From positions 1 to 64,000 of the forward strand of contig JBCBDX010000007.1 of assembly GCA_038529265.1 (NCBI GenBank): DNA of 64,000 nt. The letters run 5' to 3'. The stretch comes from JBCBDX01 sp038529265. GTDB lineage: Bacteria > Pseudomonadota > Alphaproteobacteria > Rhizobiales > Rhizobiaceae. A program made the translations under genes and the position numbers. Positions 17,578 through 26,342 of this stretch are shown piece by piece (position 1 is the first letter of the stretch; each line of letters begins with the position of its first letter). The notes beneath the pieces are model-generated. The model had not been told where the DNA came from, did not search any database, and saw nothing but the letters and a program-made list of their open reading frames with translations.

Positions 17578-18632
17578 GCGGAAAAATCGCCTTCGCTGTG
17601 CCCGGCAAGATCACCAATTTGACCGGTGGTACGATTTATGATCGCCGCGTAATGCAAGAACTAACCAACCAGGGCTTTGACGTCCATCATATTGAATTGC
17701 CCGACAGCTTTCCCGCTCCTACCGATAAGAACATGGACAACGCGTTTGCCAAGCTCGCGCAGGTGCCGCCAGGGGCACCCTTGATCGTGGATGGTCTGGC
17801 ATTTGGGGCCTTGGACACTGACCGTCTAACCCAATTGCCTGCAGCTTGTATCGCGCTGGTTCATCACCCACTTGCCGAAGAGCACGGTCTTGCAGAAAAC
17901 CGCCGCGCTTTTCTGCATCAAAATGAAACGAACAATCTGGCGTTCGCCCGCCATGTCTTAGTGACAAGTCTGCATACGGCTGAGTTGCTTTCGACCCACT
18001 ATGGGGTTGAGCGACAAAAGATAAGTGTGGCTGTGCCAGGCGTTGAAAGACCGAAGCTGGCTCAGGCAGCGACCAAACCGCCCCTTATCCTCGCCGTCGG
18101 AATCCAATTGCCCCGTAAGGGGCACGATATCTTGCTGAACGCGCTATCGCAAATCAGAGATTTGGAATGGAATGCTATTATCGTTGGCGCTGCGCTGGAT
18201 GAATGCTTCGCCGCGGAACTGAAAGAATTGCAGGCCCAACTGGGTTTGTCCGAGCGTGTTAAACTGGTTGGCAGGTTGGAAAGCGATCAAGTGGACAGGC
18301 TTTATTCGCAAGCGTCCATTTTCGCCCTGGCAACGCGTTACGAGGGATATGGAATCGTCTTCAATGAAGCATTGGTGCGTGGCTTGCCAATTGTCTCGTG
18401 CGCGACGGGCGCCGTGGTCGATACGGTACCTGAAGGCGCCGGTCTGCTTGTTCAACCCGAAGCGCCAGATGCTTTCGCAGATGCCTTGCGCACCATGCTG
18501 ACGGATCATGCGTTGCGGGCAGCATGCGCAGCAAAAGCCAAATCAGCGGGCGACCTTTTGCCATCTTGGTCTGACACCGCTGCCAATATTGCCGTAACTT
18601 TGAACACCGCGTTGGAATACGAGACTGGCTAG
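17574..18632 (+). CDS. Glycosyltransferase (GT4-type, GT-B fold)
   Basis: A 352-residue cytoplasmic glycosyltransferase. The C-terminal nucleotide-sugar half is typical of GT4: ILAVGIQLPRKGHDILLNAL, VKLVGRLESDQVDRLY, then the E-x7-E element in RYEGYGIVFNEALVRGLP, followed by GAVVDTVPEGAGLLV. The N-terminal acceptor half starts with a P-loop-like GGTIYDRRVMQELT. The start ATG 17574 overlaps the upstream stop. Placed with a CDP-alcohol enzyme, a flippase and an FkbM methyltransferase, it probably builds a sugar onto a lipid or small acceptor before export. Confidence 0.85.
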   Translation: MSGKIAFAVPGKITNLTGGTIYDRRVMQELTNQGFDVHHIELPDSFPAPTDKNMDNAFAKLAQVPPGAPLIVDGLAFGALDTDRLTQLPAACIALVHHPLAEEHGLAENRRAFLHQNETNNLAFARHVLVTSLHTAELLSTHYGVERQKISVAVPGVERPKLAQAATKPPLILAVGIQLPRKGHDILLNALSQIRDLEWNAIIVGAALDECFAAELKELQAQLGLSERVKLVGRLESDQVDRLYSQASIFALATRYEGYGIVFNEALVRGLPIVSCATGAVVDTVPEGAGLLVQPEAPDAFADALRTMLTDHALRAACAAKAKSAGDLLPSWSDTAANIAVTLNTALEYETG

Positions 18633-18641
18633 GCGCGACGC

Positions 18642-19412
18642 ATGACCGAAAAGCACCAAAACTCGAAATGCCAATGCAAGCGCGCCCGCTCGGCGATCGG
18701 CCGCTCACTCGATATCTATTATCGCGACACCGCGCGCACCGAACGTATGGATGCGCTTAACGCAACCTTTGTCAAAGAAGATGACTTGGTTTTTGACATT
18801 GGTGCCCATGTGGGTGATCGGACAGGAAGCTTCGCAAGGCTCGGTGCCCGCGTCGTTGCGCTCGAACCGCAACCGCAAGTCTTTCGTGCTTTACAACTCA
18901 TCCACGGTCGTGATGACCGCATTAAACTTACTCGCTCGGCGGTCGGTATCGGCGAAGGTGTCATTAAAATGCATGTGAACACTACCAACCCGACAATATC
19001 TACCGCATCGCCTGATCTGATCACTGCAGCGCAAACCGCGCAAGAGTGGGACGGGCAAGTGTGGGATCGCTTGATTACAGTGCCATTAACGACCCTCGAC
19101 AAACTCATTGAAGAGCACGGGAAACCAGATTTCGTAAAGATTGATGTTGAAGGGTTCGAACTAGCCGTTCTGGAAGGCTTAAGCGTCCGGTTGGGCGCAC
19201 TGTCCTTTGAGTTCACTACAATTCAGCGCGATGTTGCCTATGCCTGCTTGTCGCGCTTGCAAGAGCTTGGTTCCTATCGCTTTAATGTGAGTCTTGGCGA
19301 AAACCATGAACTAGAGCTGCAGGAATGGGTCGATGCTGAAGCGATGCGCGCATATTTGGCAGCGCTACCAATGGCGGCCAATTCGGGCGATATTTTCGCA
19401 CGAATGGTGTAG
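18642..19412 (+). CDS. FkbM-family methyltransferase
   Basis: A 256-residue SAM-dependent methyltransferase of the FkbM family, which O-methylates sugars and polyketides. The SAM site is LVFDIGAHVGDRTGSFA near residue 48-64, followed by VVALEPQPQVF, and the family hallmark FVKIDVEGFELAVLEGL is near 165. The gene follows the glycosyltransferase by nine bases and ends the operon that begins at 14259. Methylation of the sugar installed by that glycosyltransferase is the straightforward inference. Beyond its stop the sequence passes into an IS remnant, so the original downstream neighbour may have been lost. Confidence 0.85.
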   Translation: MTEKHQNSKCQCKRARSAIGRSLDIYYRDTARTERMDALNATFVKEDDLVFDIGAHVGDRTGSFARLGARVVALEPQPQVFRALQLIHGRDDRIKLTRSAVGIGEGVIKMHVNTTNPTISTASPDLITAAQTAQEWDGQVWDRLITVPLTTLDKLIEEHGKPDFVKIDVEGFELAVLEGLSVRLGALSFEFTTIQRDVAYACLSRLQELGSYRFNVSLGENHELELQEWVDAEAMRAYLAALPMAANSGDIFARMV

Positions 19413-19528
19413 CTTGTGGGACATATTCCTGAAGCATTATAGGTTGATGCCTTATAAAGAAACACGATGTAAAAAAGTTCAGGTACATCGGAGACCTTCA
19501 GGGAGCGAAGATGTAGCTGAAACTGTGA

Positions 19529-19694
19529 AAGCACACAGAACCGGCTGAAAAAACCACCAAAAACGGCCGCCGACAGTTTCGGTCGAAAGACAAGATGTGT
19601 CTCGTAGTCGAAGGTCTGCGCGGTAACTGAGCATCGCTGCGTTTTGCGGACAAAGCGCCGTATCGTTGTACTCGCTATAGAGCTTCTTTAAGTT
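19529..19694 (+). mobile_element. IS3-family transposase (OrfA) remnant
   Basis: In one frame the sequence reads EPAEKTTKNGRRQFRSKDKM then CLVVEGLRGN and a stop; after a one-base shift it continues SIAAFCGQSAVSLYSL. This is the N-terminal helix-turn-helix part of IS3-family OrfA (usual form RRRFSAEEKIRIVLEGLRG...SIAELCR). It has a frameshift and stops and ends abruptly at the truncated LysR gene. It is a scar of transposition at the left border of the accessory island. Confidence 0.7.
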
Positions 19695-20098
19695 CCATTC
19701 GATGAAATCAATAAATCGGCGTCACGGAGCAGTTTTTTCTCGATCACTGAACAAATGGCCTTTGAGTATTCAGTGTCTGCCATGTCCTGATGGCGCATCA
19801 GCCATATATCTTGAAGATAAGTGTGCTCCTGCAGCACCTGAACCAACTCGAAGCTTTTGCCAGTGTAGCTCGGCAATATAGCAATTCCATGCCCGTCTCT
19901 TACGGCTAAAAGCCGCGATTGCAGCGAATCAAAAGAGAGACTGGGTGTGGAACCGCCCAAGAGGTCGTGCATCCACTGTGCGAGAAAAATATATTGTGGG
20001 TTTCGATCCCACCCGATCAACCGATGGTCAGCCAAACTCGCTGGTGTGACAGGTTTGGGCGCGGCTGCGAAGTATGCCGCGCCAATCATCGTGACGGC
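19688..20098 (-). pseudogene. LysR-type regulator, C-terminal fragment
   Basis: The minus-strand frame encodes about 133 residues of a LysR substrate-binding domain (SLADHRLIGWDRNPQY, DSLQSRLLAVRDGHGIAIL, then LQDIWLMRHQDMADTEYSKA) and stops at 19688. The DNA-binding domain and the first half of the effector domain are missing; the frame closes at a TAG just upstream of 20098 and unrelated sequence follows. The gene was cut by an insertion or deletion at about 20100. An ATG at 20089 exists but a functional product is very unlikely. Confidence 0.8.
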
Positions 20099-20484
20099 CT
20101 ACGCGTTTGGGCTCGGCGGAGGCTGGAGCGTTGTGTAGGCTTTTCTTTATCGGCAGGTGACGACCGCAAAACCTCCATCACCACTGGATCATTGCGCAGC
20201 ACATCGCTCCAGCTTTCCATTTCAGCGAACGTTTTGGACAGAGAGTTCGAATCGAGATTAGTGTGCTGAGCAGGCAGATTGGAGTTGCTAGAGAGGCCTT
20301 CAGATGGTTCTAAGTTTTTCCGATCCGCTGCACCATGTATCAAATCGATACCTGCGAACCCCTCCAAGGCTTTGAACAGCAAGCCTTTTTGCTTGATGCT
20401 AGCATCTTGATTTGGGTGATAGTCGAACCCAAGCGCTAGCATCAACCGCATGATGGTGGCTTGGTCCGTTACCCATATTTCCAA
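20086..20484 (-). CDS. Hypothetical ORF, possibly a gene fragment
   Basis: A minus-strand frame of up to 132 residues that I do not recognise. It starts at a TTG (20484) with no ribosome-binding site, and the frame stays open about 90 bases further upstream, so it may be the tail of a longer, broken gene. Its end (RRAQTRRPSR) runs into the truncated LysR gene, overlapping that frame by a few bases, which suggests the true C-terminus was lost at the junction. The middle is polar and looks protein-like (AEMESWSDVLRNDPVVMEVL). Treat it as doubtful. Confidence 0.3.
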   Translation of the reverse strand: MEIWVTDQATIMRLMLALGFDYHPNQDASIKQKGLLFKALEGFAGIDLIHGAADRKNLEPSEGLSSNSNLPAQHTNLDSNSLSKTFAEMESWSDVLRNDPVVMEVLRSSPADKEKPTQRSSLRRAQTRRPSR

Positions 20485-20814
20485 GGGTTTGTGAGGAAGC
20501 TGAGCGCAAGCGCATGCACCTTGTGTGAGCTGCTCTGTTTCGGTGCGCCTGCGGCTGGTTCGGCCAGCCGAACAGCGCCACGTTCAACGTGGCGCGAAAC
20601 GATATCAGTTGCCGATGCTCACAGTGCGAGCGAACTAGCTGAACCAGTGGTTTCCGCTCGGTTCTGAGGACGGTTTTTCGAGACAGGCGATGATAGCTAA
20701 AGTTACTCTCGAGCTCACCTGCGGCATTAGCTTGCCTATGAGCCCTAGAAGTATTCACAATGTACACTGGCGGCAAAATCCAGTCGCACCTCTTTAGCAG
20801 CCCAATCCCCGTAC

Positions 20815-21354
20815 TTGGCGTTTGCTGTCAAAAAAATTGACAATGCACTGGTGTCTGGTGAAAGTTTGTCTAAGGTTGACGTCGGGAGAGCCTGGTCGAC
20901 TGGCGAGTGGGGGGAAGTTATCGCAAAGAGTGGGCAAGCGTCAAAGGATGCAGCAGAAAACGTAGGTGCTGAAGAAAGCCCTGCGGAAAAACGCTCAAAC
21001 CGCTGGATCGGCCTCGTCAAAGCGACAGCATCGCCGCTCAAGCTGTTCGCGCTTATCGTTTTGATCTGCAACTCGGTTTTCGGTGTTGCTGCTGCTTGGA
21101 GCTACGACGAAAGCGTCTTCATCTATACGCTGCACACGTTCCTTTTTGTCATCGGTGCGTTTGTTCTCATTGCACTTTGGAGCCCTCGATCCTTTTATTC
21201 GCCGAGCGAACTCGCAGAACTTGTTGAAATCGAAAGGCGGTCCGGTGGCAAAGTTAATGCGCTTCCATCCAACAACCCGCTCCAGCCAACCCTCATTCTT
21301 GGCGGCTTTGTGATTGCCTACGGGCTTTATCAGCTTCTTTTATCTCTCGCTTAA
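20815..21354 (+). CDS. Accessory-island membrane protein (three helices)
   Basis: A protein of about 179 residues with a soluble polar N-terminus (to about residue 70) and three predicted membrane helices: LFALIVLICNSVFGVAAAW, then YTLHTFLFVIGAFVLIALW, and a C-terminal LILGGFVIAYGLYQLLLSL. A short cytoplasmic or periplasmic loop carries SPSELAELVEIERRSGG. I do not recognise the family. TTG 20815 is a formal start only: no ribosome-binding site precedes it and the frame is open back to 20749, so the 5' end could be truncated by the junction upstream. It lies 14 bases before the CshA-repeat gene and is presumably in the same operon. Confidence 0.6.
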   Translation: MAFAVKKIDNALVSGESLSKVDVGRAWSTGEWGEVIAKSGQASKDAAENVGAEESPAEKRSNRWIGLVKATASPLKLFALIVLICNSVFGVAAAWSYDESVFIYTLHTFLFVIGAFVLIALWSPRSFYSPSELAELVEIERRSGGKVNALPSNNPLQPTLILGGFVIAYGLYQLLLSLA

Positions 21355-21368
21355 ATAAGGAACATCGC

Positions 21369-23963
21369 ATGGGACGCGGTCCAATCACAATCAAGCCGAA
21401 AGGCAAGCCGGCATCTGGTGGACGCGGTCGTGGCTCGGTCAAAGGCGGTAGCCGCGGCAATAAGGGCTCGCTGGGTGGCGGTGGGCGCGGCGTCGGCGGG
21501 TCAAACAGCTCAGTAATGAATACGCTGCGCGGTGGCAACGCCGGCGGCGGACGCGGGAGCTCTTCGACATCAACCGGCGCTCGGCCAACCGAGCAGTATT
21601 CGAGTGTCGCTTTGGCCAGAGGCCAGCATTACACCAAAGCGCCGGTTAAGAGTGATGCACGCGGCAACTATGACGACCCGGCCAGCCCGTTAAGCGGAGG
21701 GAACTCACCGCGTAATTCTGGAAGCAGTTCGAGCGGTTCTTCAACGCGATCAGATGCCGGACAGCCACAAGCCAATCAGGCGATGGATGGTGGCTACATG
21801 GCGGCGCCAGCGCCCGCGCAGCTTTATCATGGGCAGGTAGGTGGTAATGGGACGCAGCCCATTTACAGCGCACCGCCAGTTACTGGCCCGGCTGCTGGTG
21901 GAGGAGGCAATCCGCCTCCGCCACCTCCTGGGGGAGGCAACAATCCACCACCGCCGGGAGGAGGCAACAATCCACCACCAGGTGGCGGCAACAATCAGAA
22001 CAACAATCCGGGGCAGCCGTTCGGCGGAATGGGGGTTCAAAACCAGCAACCTCAGCAAAGTCGTGCTTCTAAAATTCTTCAAAAAATCAAGCCGGAGAGC
22101 AAAAAGGGCGCTGCTGCATATGGATCTTTGGCGTTGCTTGTCGTTGGCGCGGGGACATCGCCACTTTGGTTTCCTGCCATCAAAGAAGCCATCGACAATA
22201 ATGGTTCAATGACGCCAACAGCCGATGACACCAAAATAATCGGTGATCGAGCGAACAACGAAAAAAGCCCGGTCGACGACATAGATTTGACCAAACTATT
22301 TTCACCCCTCGACAATGAGCCAGGGTCAAAAATTGATCCGACGAGCTTTCTTCTCTTCAAAACTGTTGAGATTAGTGAAGAAGGTGCAAAGTCGATCGAC
22401 GTCAATGGAACTTGGATGGTTACCGACGCTGGTATTTTGTCCTTTTCACCGGACCAGGATGTCGATTTTGGTACGGTGAGCATCGCCTACACCGTTCAGG
22501 ACATGCTGGGGCGTACGTCCAATTATGGTGAAGTACAAATCGTCTACGGCCCGTTTGTTGGCAACATAACCAGGAGAGACCTTGCACCAGACAAGAAAAC
22601 GCCGGCAATATCCATTACCGACATTTACGACCCCGCTTCGCCAGCGGCTAAATCAAAAATTGATCTGACAACAGTTCAATTGGTTCAACGGATCGATGGC
22701 ATTGCCAAGACCGGGGATACCATAACAACACAAGATGGAAGCACTTGGCGGGTCGAGAACGGAAAGATCACATATGAGCCTTCACCAGGGTTTATATCGA
22801 CCAACGTCAACATCGGTTTTCTCGTGCGTGACAAGGAAGGGTTGCTGTCCAATGAGGGGCAGATTGCACTGTTTTTCAAACCGAAAAGCATGGTCAAACC
22901 GCCAGTGGGCGGCTCGGACAAGCCAAAGCTCGCGTTTGCTCCAGAAATTGCGGTCAACACCCAAGACGTCACATTTGCGATTTCCAGCGTCGGCCAGCTG
23001 AAAGCCTCGTCACTTGAGATATCGGCGTCACCAACCGGCACTTTTGGGAAGTCCATCGATGCAGGCCGTGAAGGACAATGGTCGGTTCAAGGAAATGCAC
23101 TGAACTACAAACGCGGTGCCGGTTTCCGTGATGCGCCGACTACCATCTACTATCGCGCGACCAGCAAATCCGGGGTCGCATCTGATGTCTTCGCGCTGGT
23201 GCTGGGCATCTTTCCACCACCGCAAGCATTTGACGTAACAAAACAGGGACTGCGCGCAATGATTGACGTCTTGCCGAGCACCGAGGTTCGCTACAGGCGA
23301 GAAAACAACGCAATTGATGCAACGTCACTCAGGTTTCTTTCAGTTGCACCCGCCGATGCCTCGGATCCAACGCCGGTTCTAAGTGCGGACGGAAAGCTAG
23401 CTGAGGTTACGGACGAAGGAACCTGGAGCGTCATCGAAAAGAACAGCAAGGTGAGGTTTGTTCCGGTGCGTGGGTTTAGCCGCCAACCGACTGCCATGTT
23501 CTACACTGTGCGCGATAGTAAAGGATCAGAGTCCAATCCTGCCAAAATCGTCCTCAGCAAAGCTGCTGACGATGTACGCAAGATGATTGCGGATATGATG
23601 CTGATTTCACCACGAGAATTCGAAACAAGGCTCAAAACTGTCATGGCCGGAAAGCCTTTGAGCGATGTGTTGGTCGTCTGCTTCCAGCTTCGAAACCTAT
23701 TTTATAGCCAGATGAACGAAGCTCAACGCATGATGCTCCGCGCTGAGCCGGAGATCAGCGCAGAAGAACGAGACCGCATATTCATGGTTTGGATGGATTC
23801 GGGCTTCAACTTCGGTACGCTCGTCGATGAAACTGAAAAAATCGAGAAAACGTCGCCGGGCCAGTTGGCTTCACGGAACAATCTTGGTCCACGCGTCTTA
23901 CGCCTTGAGGAGATTATGCGTGCTCTGGACAGGTATTTTGACGCTCTAGAGGCAGCGATGTGA
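21369..23963 (+). CDS. Membrane-spanning protein with Gly/Pro-rich head and four CshA/Ig-like repeats
   Basis: 864 residues from ATG 21369 (AAGGAAC upstream). Residues 1-240 are low-complexity, rich in Gly, Ser, Asn and Pro, with a GGGNNPPPP-type repeat near 180-215. One hydrophobic span (SLALLVVGAGTSPLWFP) lies near 250-268. Then follow four related domains of about 90 residues at roughly 305-395, 418-504, 527-615 and 634-731, each with a G-x-W-x-V strand, a pattern like ITYEPSPGF and a closing VRDKEGLLSN-type strand, the pattern of CshA-type fibril repeats and other Ig-like adhesin modules. Residues 735-864 are helical. There is no N-terminal signal peptide, so the head is probably cytoplasmic and the repeats face the periplasm or outside. 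Function unknown. Confidence 0.75.
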   Translation: MGRGPITIKPKGKPASGGRGRGSVKGGSRGNKGSLGGGGRGVGGSNSSVMNTLRGGNAGGGRGSSSTSTGARPTEQYSSVALARGQHYTKAPVKSDARGNYDDPASPLSGGNSPRNSGSSSSGSSTRSDAGQPQANQAMDGGYMAAPAPAQLYHGQVGGNGTQPIYSAPPVTGPAAGGGGNPPPPPPGGGNNPPPPGGGNNPPPGGGNNQNNNPGQPFGGMGVQNQQPQQSRASKILQKIKPESKKGAAAYGSLALLVVGAGTSPLWFPAIKEAIDNNGSMTPTADDTKIIGDRANNEKSPVDDIDLTKLFSPLDNEPGSKIDPTSFLLFKTVEISEEGAKSIDVNGTWMVTDAGILSFSPDQDVDFGTVSIAYTVQDMLGRTSNYGEVQIVYGPFVGNITRRDLAPDKKTPAISITDIYDPASPAAKSKIDLTTVQLVQRIDGIAKTGDTITTQDGSTWRVENGKITYEPSPGFISTNVNIGFLVRDKEGLLSNEGQIALFFKPKSMVKPPVGGSDKPKLAFAPEIAVNTQDVTFAISSVGQLKASSLEISASPTGTFGKSIDAGREGQWSVQGNALNYKRGAGFRDAPTTIYYRATSKSGVASDVFALVLGIFPPPQAFDVTKQGLRAMIDVLPSTEVRYRRENNAIDATSLRFLSVAPADASDPTPVLSADGKLAEVTDEGTWSVIEKNSKVRFVPVRGFSRQPTAMFYTVRDSKGSESNPAKIVLSKAADDVRKMIADMMLISPREFETRLKTVMAGKPLSDVLVVCFQLRNLFYSQMNEAQRMMLRAEPEISAEERDRIFMVWMDSGFNFGTLVDETEKIEKTSPGQLASRNNLGPRVLRLEEIMRALDRYFDALEAAM

Positions 23964-24020
23964 TCGCTGTGGACCAGAAAATCAAAAGATTTGTTCCGGC
24001 CAAAGTTAAGGAGCTACGGA

Positions 24021-25250
24021 ATGCATGACAATCCAAGATCGCTTGTCGAAACGACTTTGAACACGGCATCAATGGGCGCGTTCATGCTCCCCGGACCGGG
24101 TCCAGCGGTTGGTATGGCGCTTATGGCAGCGCCAATCATCATGAATGTGTTTTTCCCCATCGAAGACAATATCGATCCCGAAAATGCACTTCCGACCAAT
24201 GCAGACCTGACACGCGCTCTCAACGAGCTGCGCAACGGGGTGGCAAAAGATGCTTTCGACAGCGAATTGACGAAGGCTCAGTCGCAACTAATCACACTCT
24301 ACACGAGTATCGAAAAAGTCTGGGATGCATCGGTGGATGCCGGTGAAGGTCTGCGTGCCAAAGTTGCCGACGGACCGATGTTTATTACCGATGTGATCAC
24401 CGAAGAGCAGGAAAAAACGTGGCAGGATCGTTTTCATAGATTTCGCGATCCGATCTTTGATCCAAATTCACCACTTTTGAACATAAAGAACTGGATCGAA
24501 CTCCACCCGCAATATTCAACCGAGACATTGCCGCTTTACTGTCTCGCCGGCAGCCTTTGGTCCATGTACTGCAAGTTCAACATTGCCTGGGAATACAACT
24601 TGATTTTACTCGGGCATAGGCGGGCGCTCGATGAGCACGAGGAACAAGTTAACGCGATGGACCTCGAAAAAGCACTGGTCAAATGGCAACTGGCTGGCAA
24701 GGCAAAAGGCGAACCAAAACCTGAATACCCACCAAAACCGCCGGTGCCACTGCCCATGCTCGAAGTGCGCGAGCACAGCCAATTTTGTGCGCTCATCACT
24801 GATTACATGCCGGACTTCATCGCCTACGCCAGACCGCTCGCACGACAATTGAAGCAACGCTTCGCCGAGCGTCGCACGACAATCTCACGCCGCCTCGGTG
24901 ATTTGGAAATTCGGGAACGTGGCAGTGGGCGAACAAAGGTCTTTTACTACCACGATGCCCGTACCGGTAAATCATCGAAGGCCGTACGCAACAAACGCCT
25001 TGCCTTAGCGCGCATGCGCGCCAAGCAGGGGTCGCTGCGGCTTGGGCTGGATCGGCAACTCACCCGCCGGTATGGGCTGGATAAAATCGCTGAGAAAGAT
25101 GTCGATGATTTGATCAAGGTGATCGACCTATGGGAAGCCACGGTCACCGACATCGAAAGCGGACCACTTCAGGTAGATGTCAATGAAATCAGGCGTCGTC
25201 GCGGGCTTTCTGGTCGAGGCCGCATGATCAGACCAAGGAGAGGCCCATGA
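24021..25250 (+). CDS. Unrecognised protein with Cry-domain-I-like (pore-forming) N-terminus
   Basis: 409 residues from ATG 24021, chosen because AAGGAG lies eight bases upstream; the frame extends to 23991. The N-terminal part has a hydrophobic, proline-broken segment (MGAFMLPGPGPAVGMALMAA, residues about 17-36) ending in PIIMNVFFP, then helices such as LTRALNELRNGVAKDAFDSE and LITLYTSIEKVWDA. That order (FLPG-type hairpin, WP/FFP turn, L-x-x-L helices, Y-x3-L/I-x2-W helix) resembles domain I of Cry delta-endotoxins. Residues 120-290 are helical and tryptophan-rich. The C-terminus is strongly basic and ends RGRMIRPRRGP. There is no signal peptide. The toxin resemblance is my reading by eye and needs a structure search. 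It overlaps the next gene by four bases. Confidence 0.65.
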   Translation: MHDNPRSLVETTLNTASMGAFMLPGPGPAVGMALMAAPIIMNVFFPIEDNIDPENALPTNADLTRALNELRNGVAKDAFDSELTKAQSQLITLYTSIEKVWDASVDAGEGLRAKVADGPMFITDVITEEQEKTWQDRFHRFRDPIFDPNSPLLNIKNWIELHPQYSTETLPLYCLAGSLWSMYCKFNIAWEYNLILLGHRRALDEHEEQVNAMDLEKALVKWQLAGKAKGEPKPEYPPKPPVPLPMLEVREHSQFCALITDYMPDFIAYARPLARQLKQRFAERRTTISRRLGDLEIRERGSGRTKVFYYHDARTGKSSKAVRNKRLALARMRAKQGSLRLGLDRQLTRRYGLDKIAEKDVDDLIKVIDLWEATVTDIESGPLQVDVNEIRRRRGLSGRGRMIRPRRGP

Positions 25251-26173
25251 GCGATATTGAAGACTTTGAAACGACCGTCCTGCCGCTTGAGGATTTCCAA
25301 AAAATCCTTGGCGCTGCGCGTCACGGAATAGTGGATATGGGTACAAAGACAGTGAGCATGCCGTTCATCGGAAATATGTCTTTGCCACACCAGGTCAGCG
25401 CGATGGGTTATCTTGAAGAGCTGGCTAAAAATCCTGAAAAAGGGTCTCCTGAGTGGCAGAAAGCCCTTATCGGTGCAGGAACCGGTGCCGCTGCATCGAC
25501 TGTTGGCCTTGGTGTCCTGATGGCAGCCACCGGCCCACTCGCTCCGTTTGCTGCCATAGGCTTGGGCGTTGCGGCACCGTTTCTGGGCAAAAACCGGGTT
25601 TGTACGCTTCTGGTGGCCAACGCGACCGAAGGCGAGCTGGTTAAGGACGGATTGTATATCGACCACGGTATTCAGACAGGGCGGCCCGTTGTCGAAGAGA
25701 TCAATGAAGACACCGGCCGGGCCACAGCCACAAGCCCCGATTCGATTCCAGGATTTGAATTTCTGGAAGGTTGGCCGGAAGAGGATATCCCCGACATGTG
25801 GTTGGGTGGCTTAGGGCTGTACCGTTTTGAAAAGGATCTGAGCCTCGTCATCGGATGGTACGGAACATGCGGTGCAATCGGCTTCCGCTCAAGTGACCCA
25901 AAGACCAAGAACAAGCGCTTCGCGGTGTCTTGGCTAGTTCCCGAAACAGGCAAGCCCGCATTTGCCGTCACGGCTGATTTGGACGGCAAGTACGACTCAC
26001 TCGAAGACTTTTACGAACAAACCGCGGGCGAACGGAAATCGGACAATCTGGATTATGGAAAACATCGGGGTAAGACAGTCGCTAAGATACGTGGATCGAT
26101 GGTCCACCGGGCGTATCCCGATACCGAAAACGACAATGATCTGCTCGTAACGGTTGCCATCACGGCTGGCTAA
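25247..26173 (+). CDS. Unrecognised protein with hydrophobic hairpin and actinoporin/aegerolysin-like C-terminal part
   Basis: 308 residues, starting at ATG 25247 inside the stop of the previous gene. The N-terminal third is helical (VSAMGYLEELAKNPEKGSPE) and leads into a Gly/Ala-rich hydrophobic stretch (GAGTGAAASTVGLGVLMAA then APFAAIGLGVAAPFLG, residues about 76-113). The remainder is beta-rich and has the spacing of small cytolysins: NATEGELV, DHGIQTGRPV, GGLGLYRFEKDLSLVIGWYG, then RFAVSWLVPETGKPAF and a final RKSDN...AKIRGSMVHRAY section. I compare it with actinoporin/aegerolysin-type beta-sandwiches with low certainty. Coupled translation with the Cry-like protein suggests the two act together. 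Confidence 0.6.
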   Translation: MSDIEDFETTVLPLEDFQKILGAARHGIVDMGTKTVSMPFIGNMSLPHQVSAMGYLEELAKNPEKGSPEWQKALIGAGTGAAASTVGLGVLMAATGPLAPFAAIGLGVAAPFLGKNRVCTLLVANATEGELVKDGLYIDHGIQTGRPVVEEINEDTGRATATSPDSIPGFEFLEGWPEEDIPDMWLGGLGLYRFEKDLSLVIGWYGTCGAIGFRSSDPKTKNKRFAVSWLVPETGKPAFAVTADLDGKYDSLEDFYEQTAGERKSDNLDYGKHRGKTVAKIRGSMVHRAYPDTENDNDLLVTVAITAG

Positions 26174-26342
26174 CCACCAGTCTCCAAAACTCTGATTGCT
26201 CGATGTGTGTTGGTTCATCCGGGATCGTAGGCTTGGAAGCGAAAGCTGATGTTTGTAGCGACACGGATGGATAGCGGCTCTAAATGTCAGATACCCAAAG
26301 TGGAACTTCGGTTTTCGATCGAAGACATGAAAAAAAGAGTTG

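Noticed and set aside
20399..20776. 125-codon minus-strand ORF upstream of the island
   Set aside because: Overlaps another minus-strand frame and the 5' region of the 3-TM gene; Arg/His-rich translation without similarity to anything I recognise.
21895..22000. CRISPR-like short repeats
   Set aside because: The repetition is GGAGGCAACAATCC-type codon repetition encoding a GGGNNPPP tract within a protein, without spacers.
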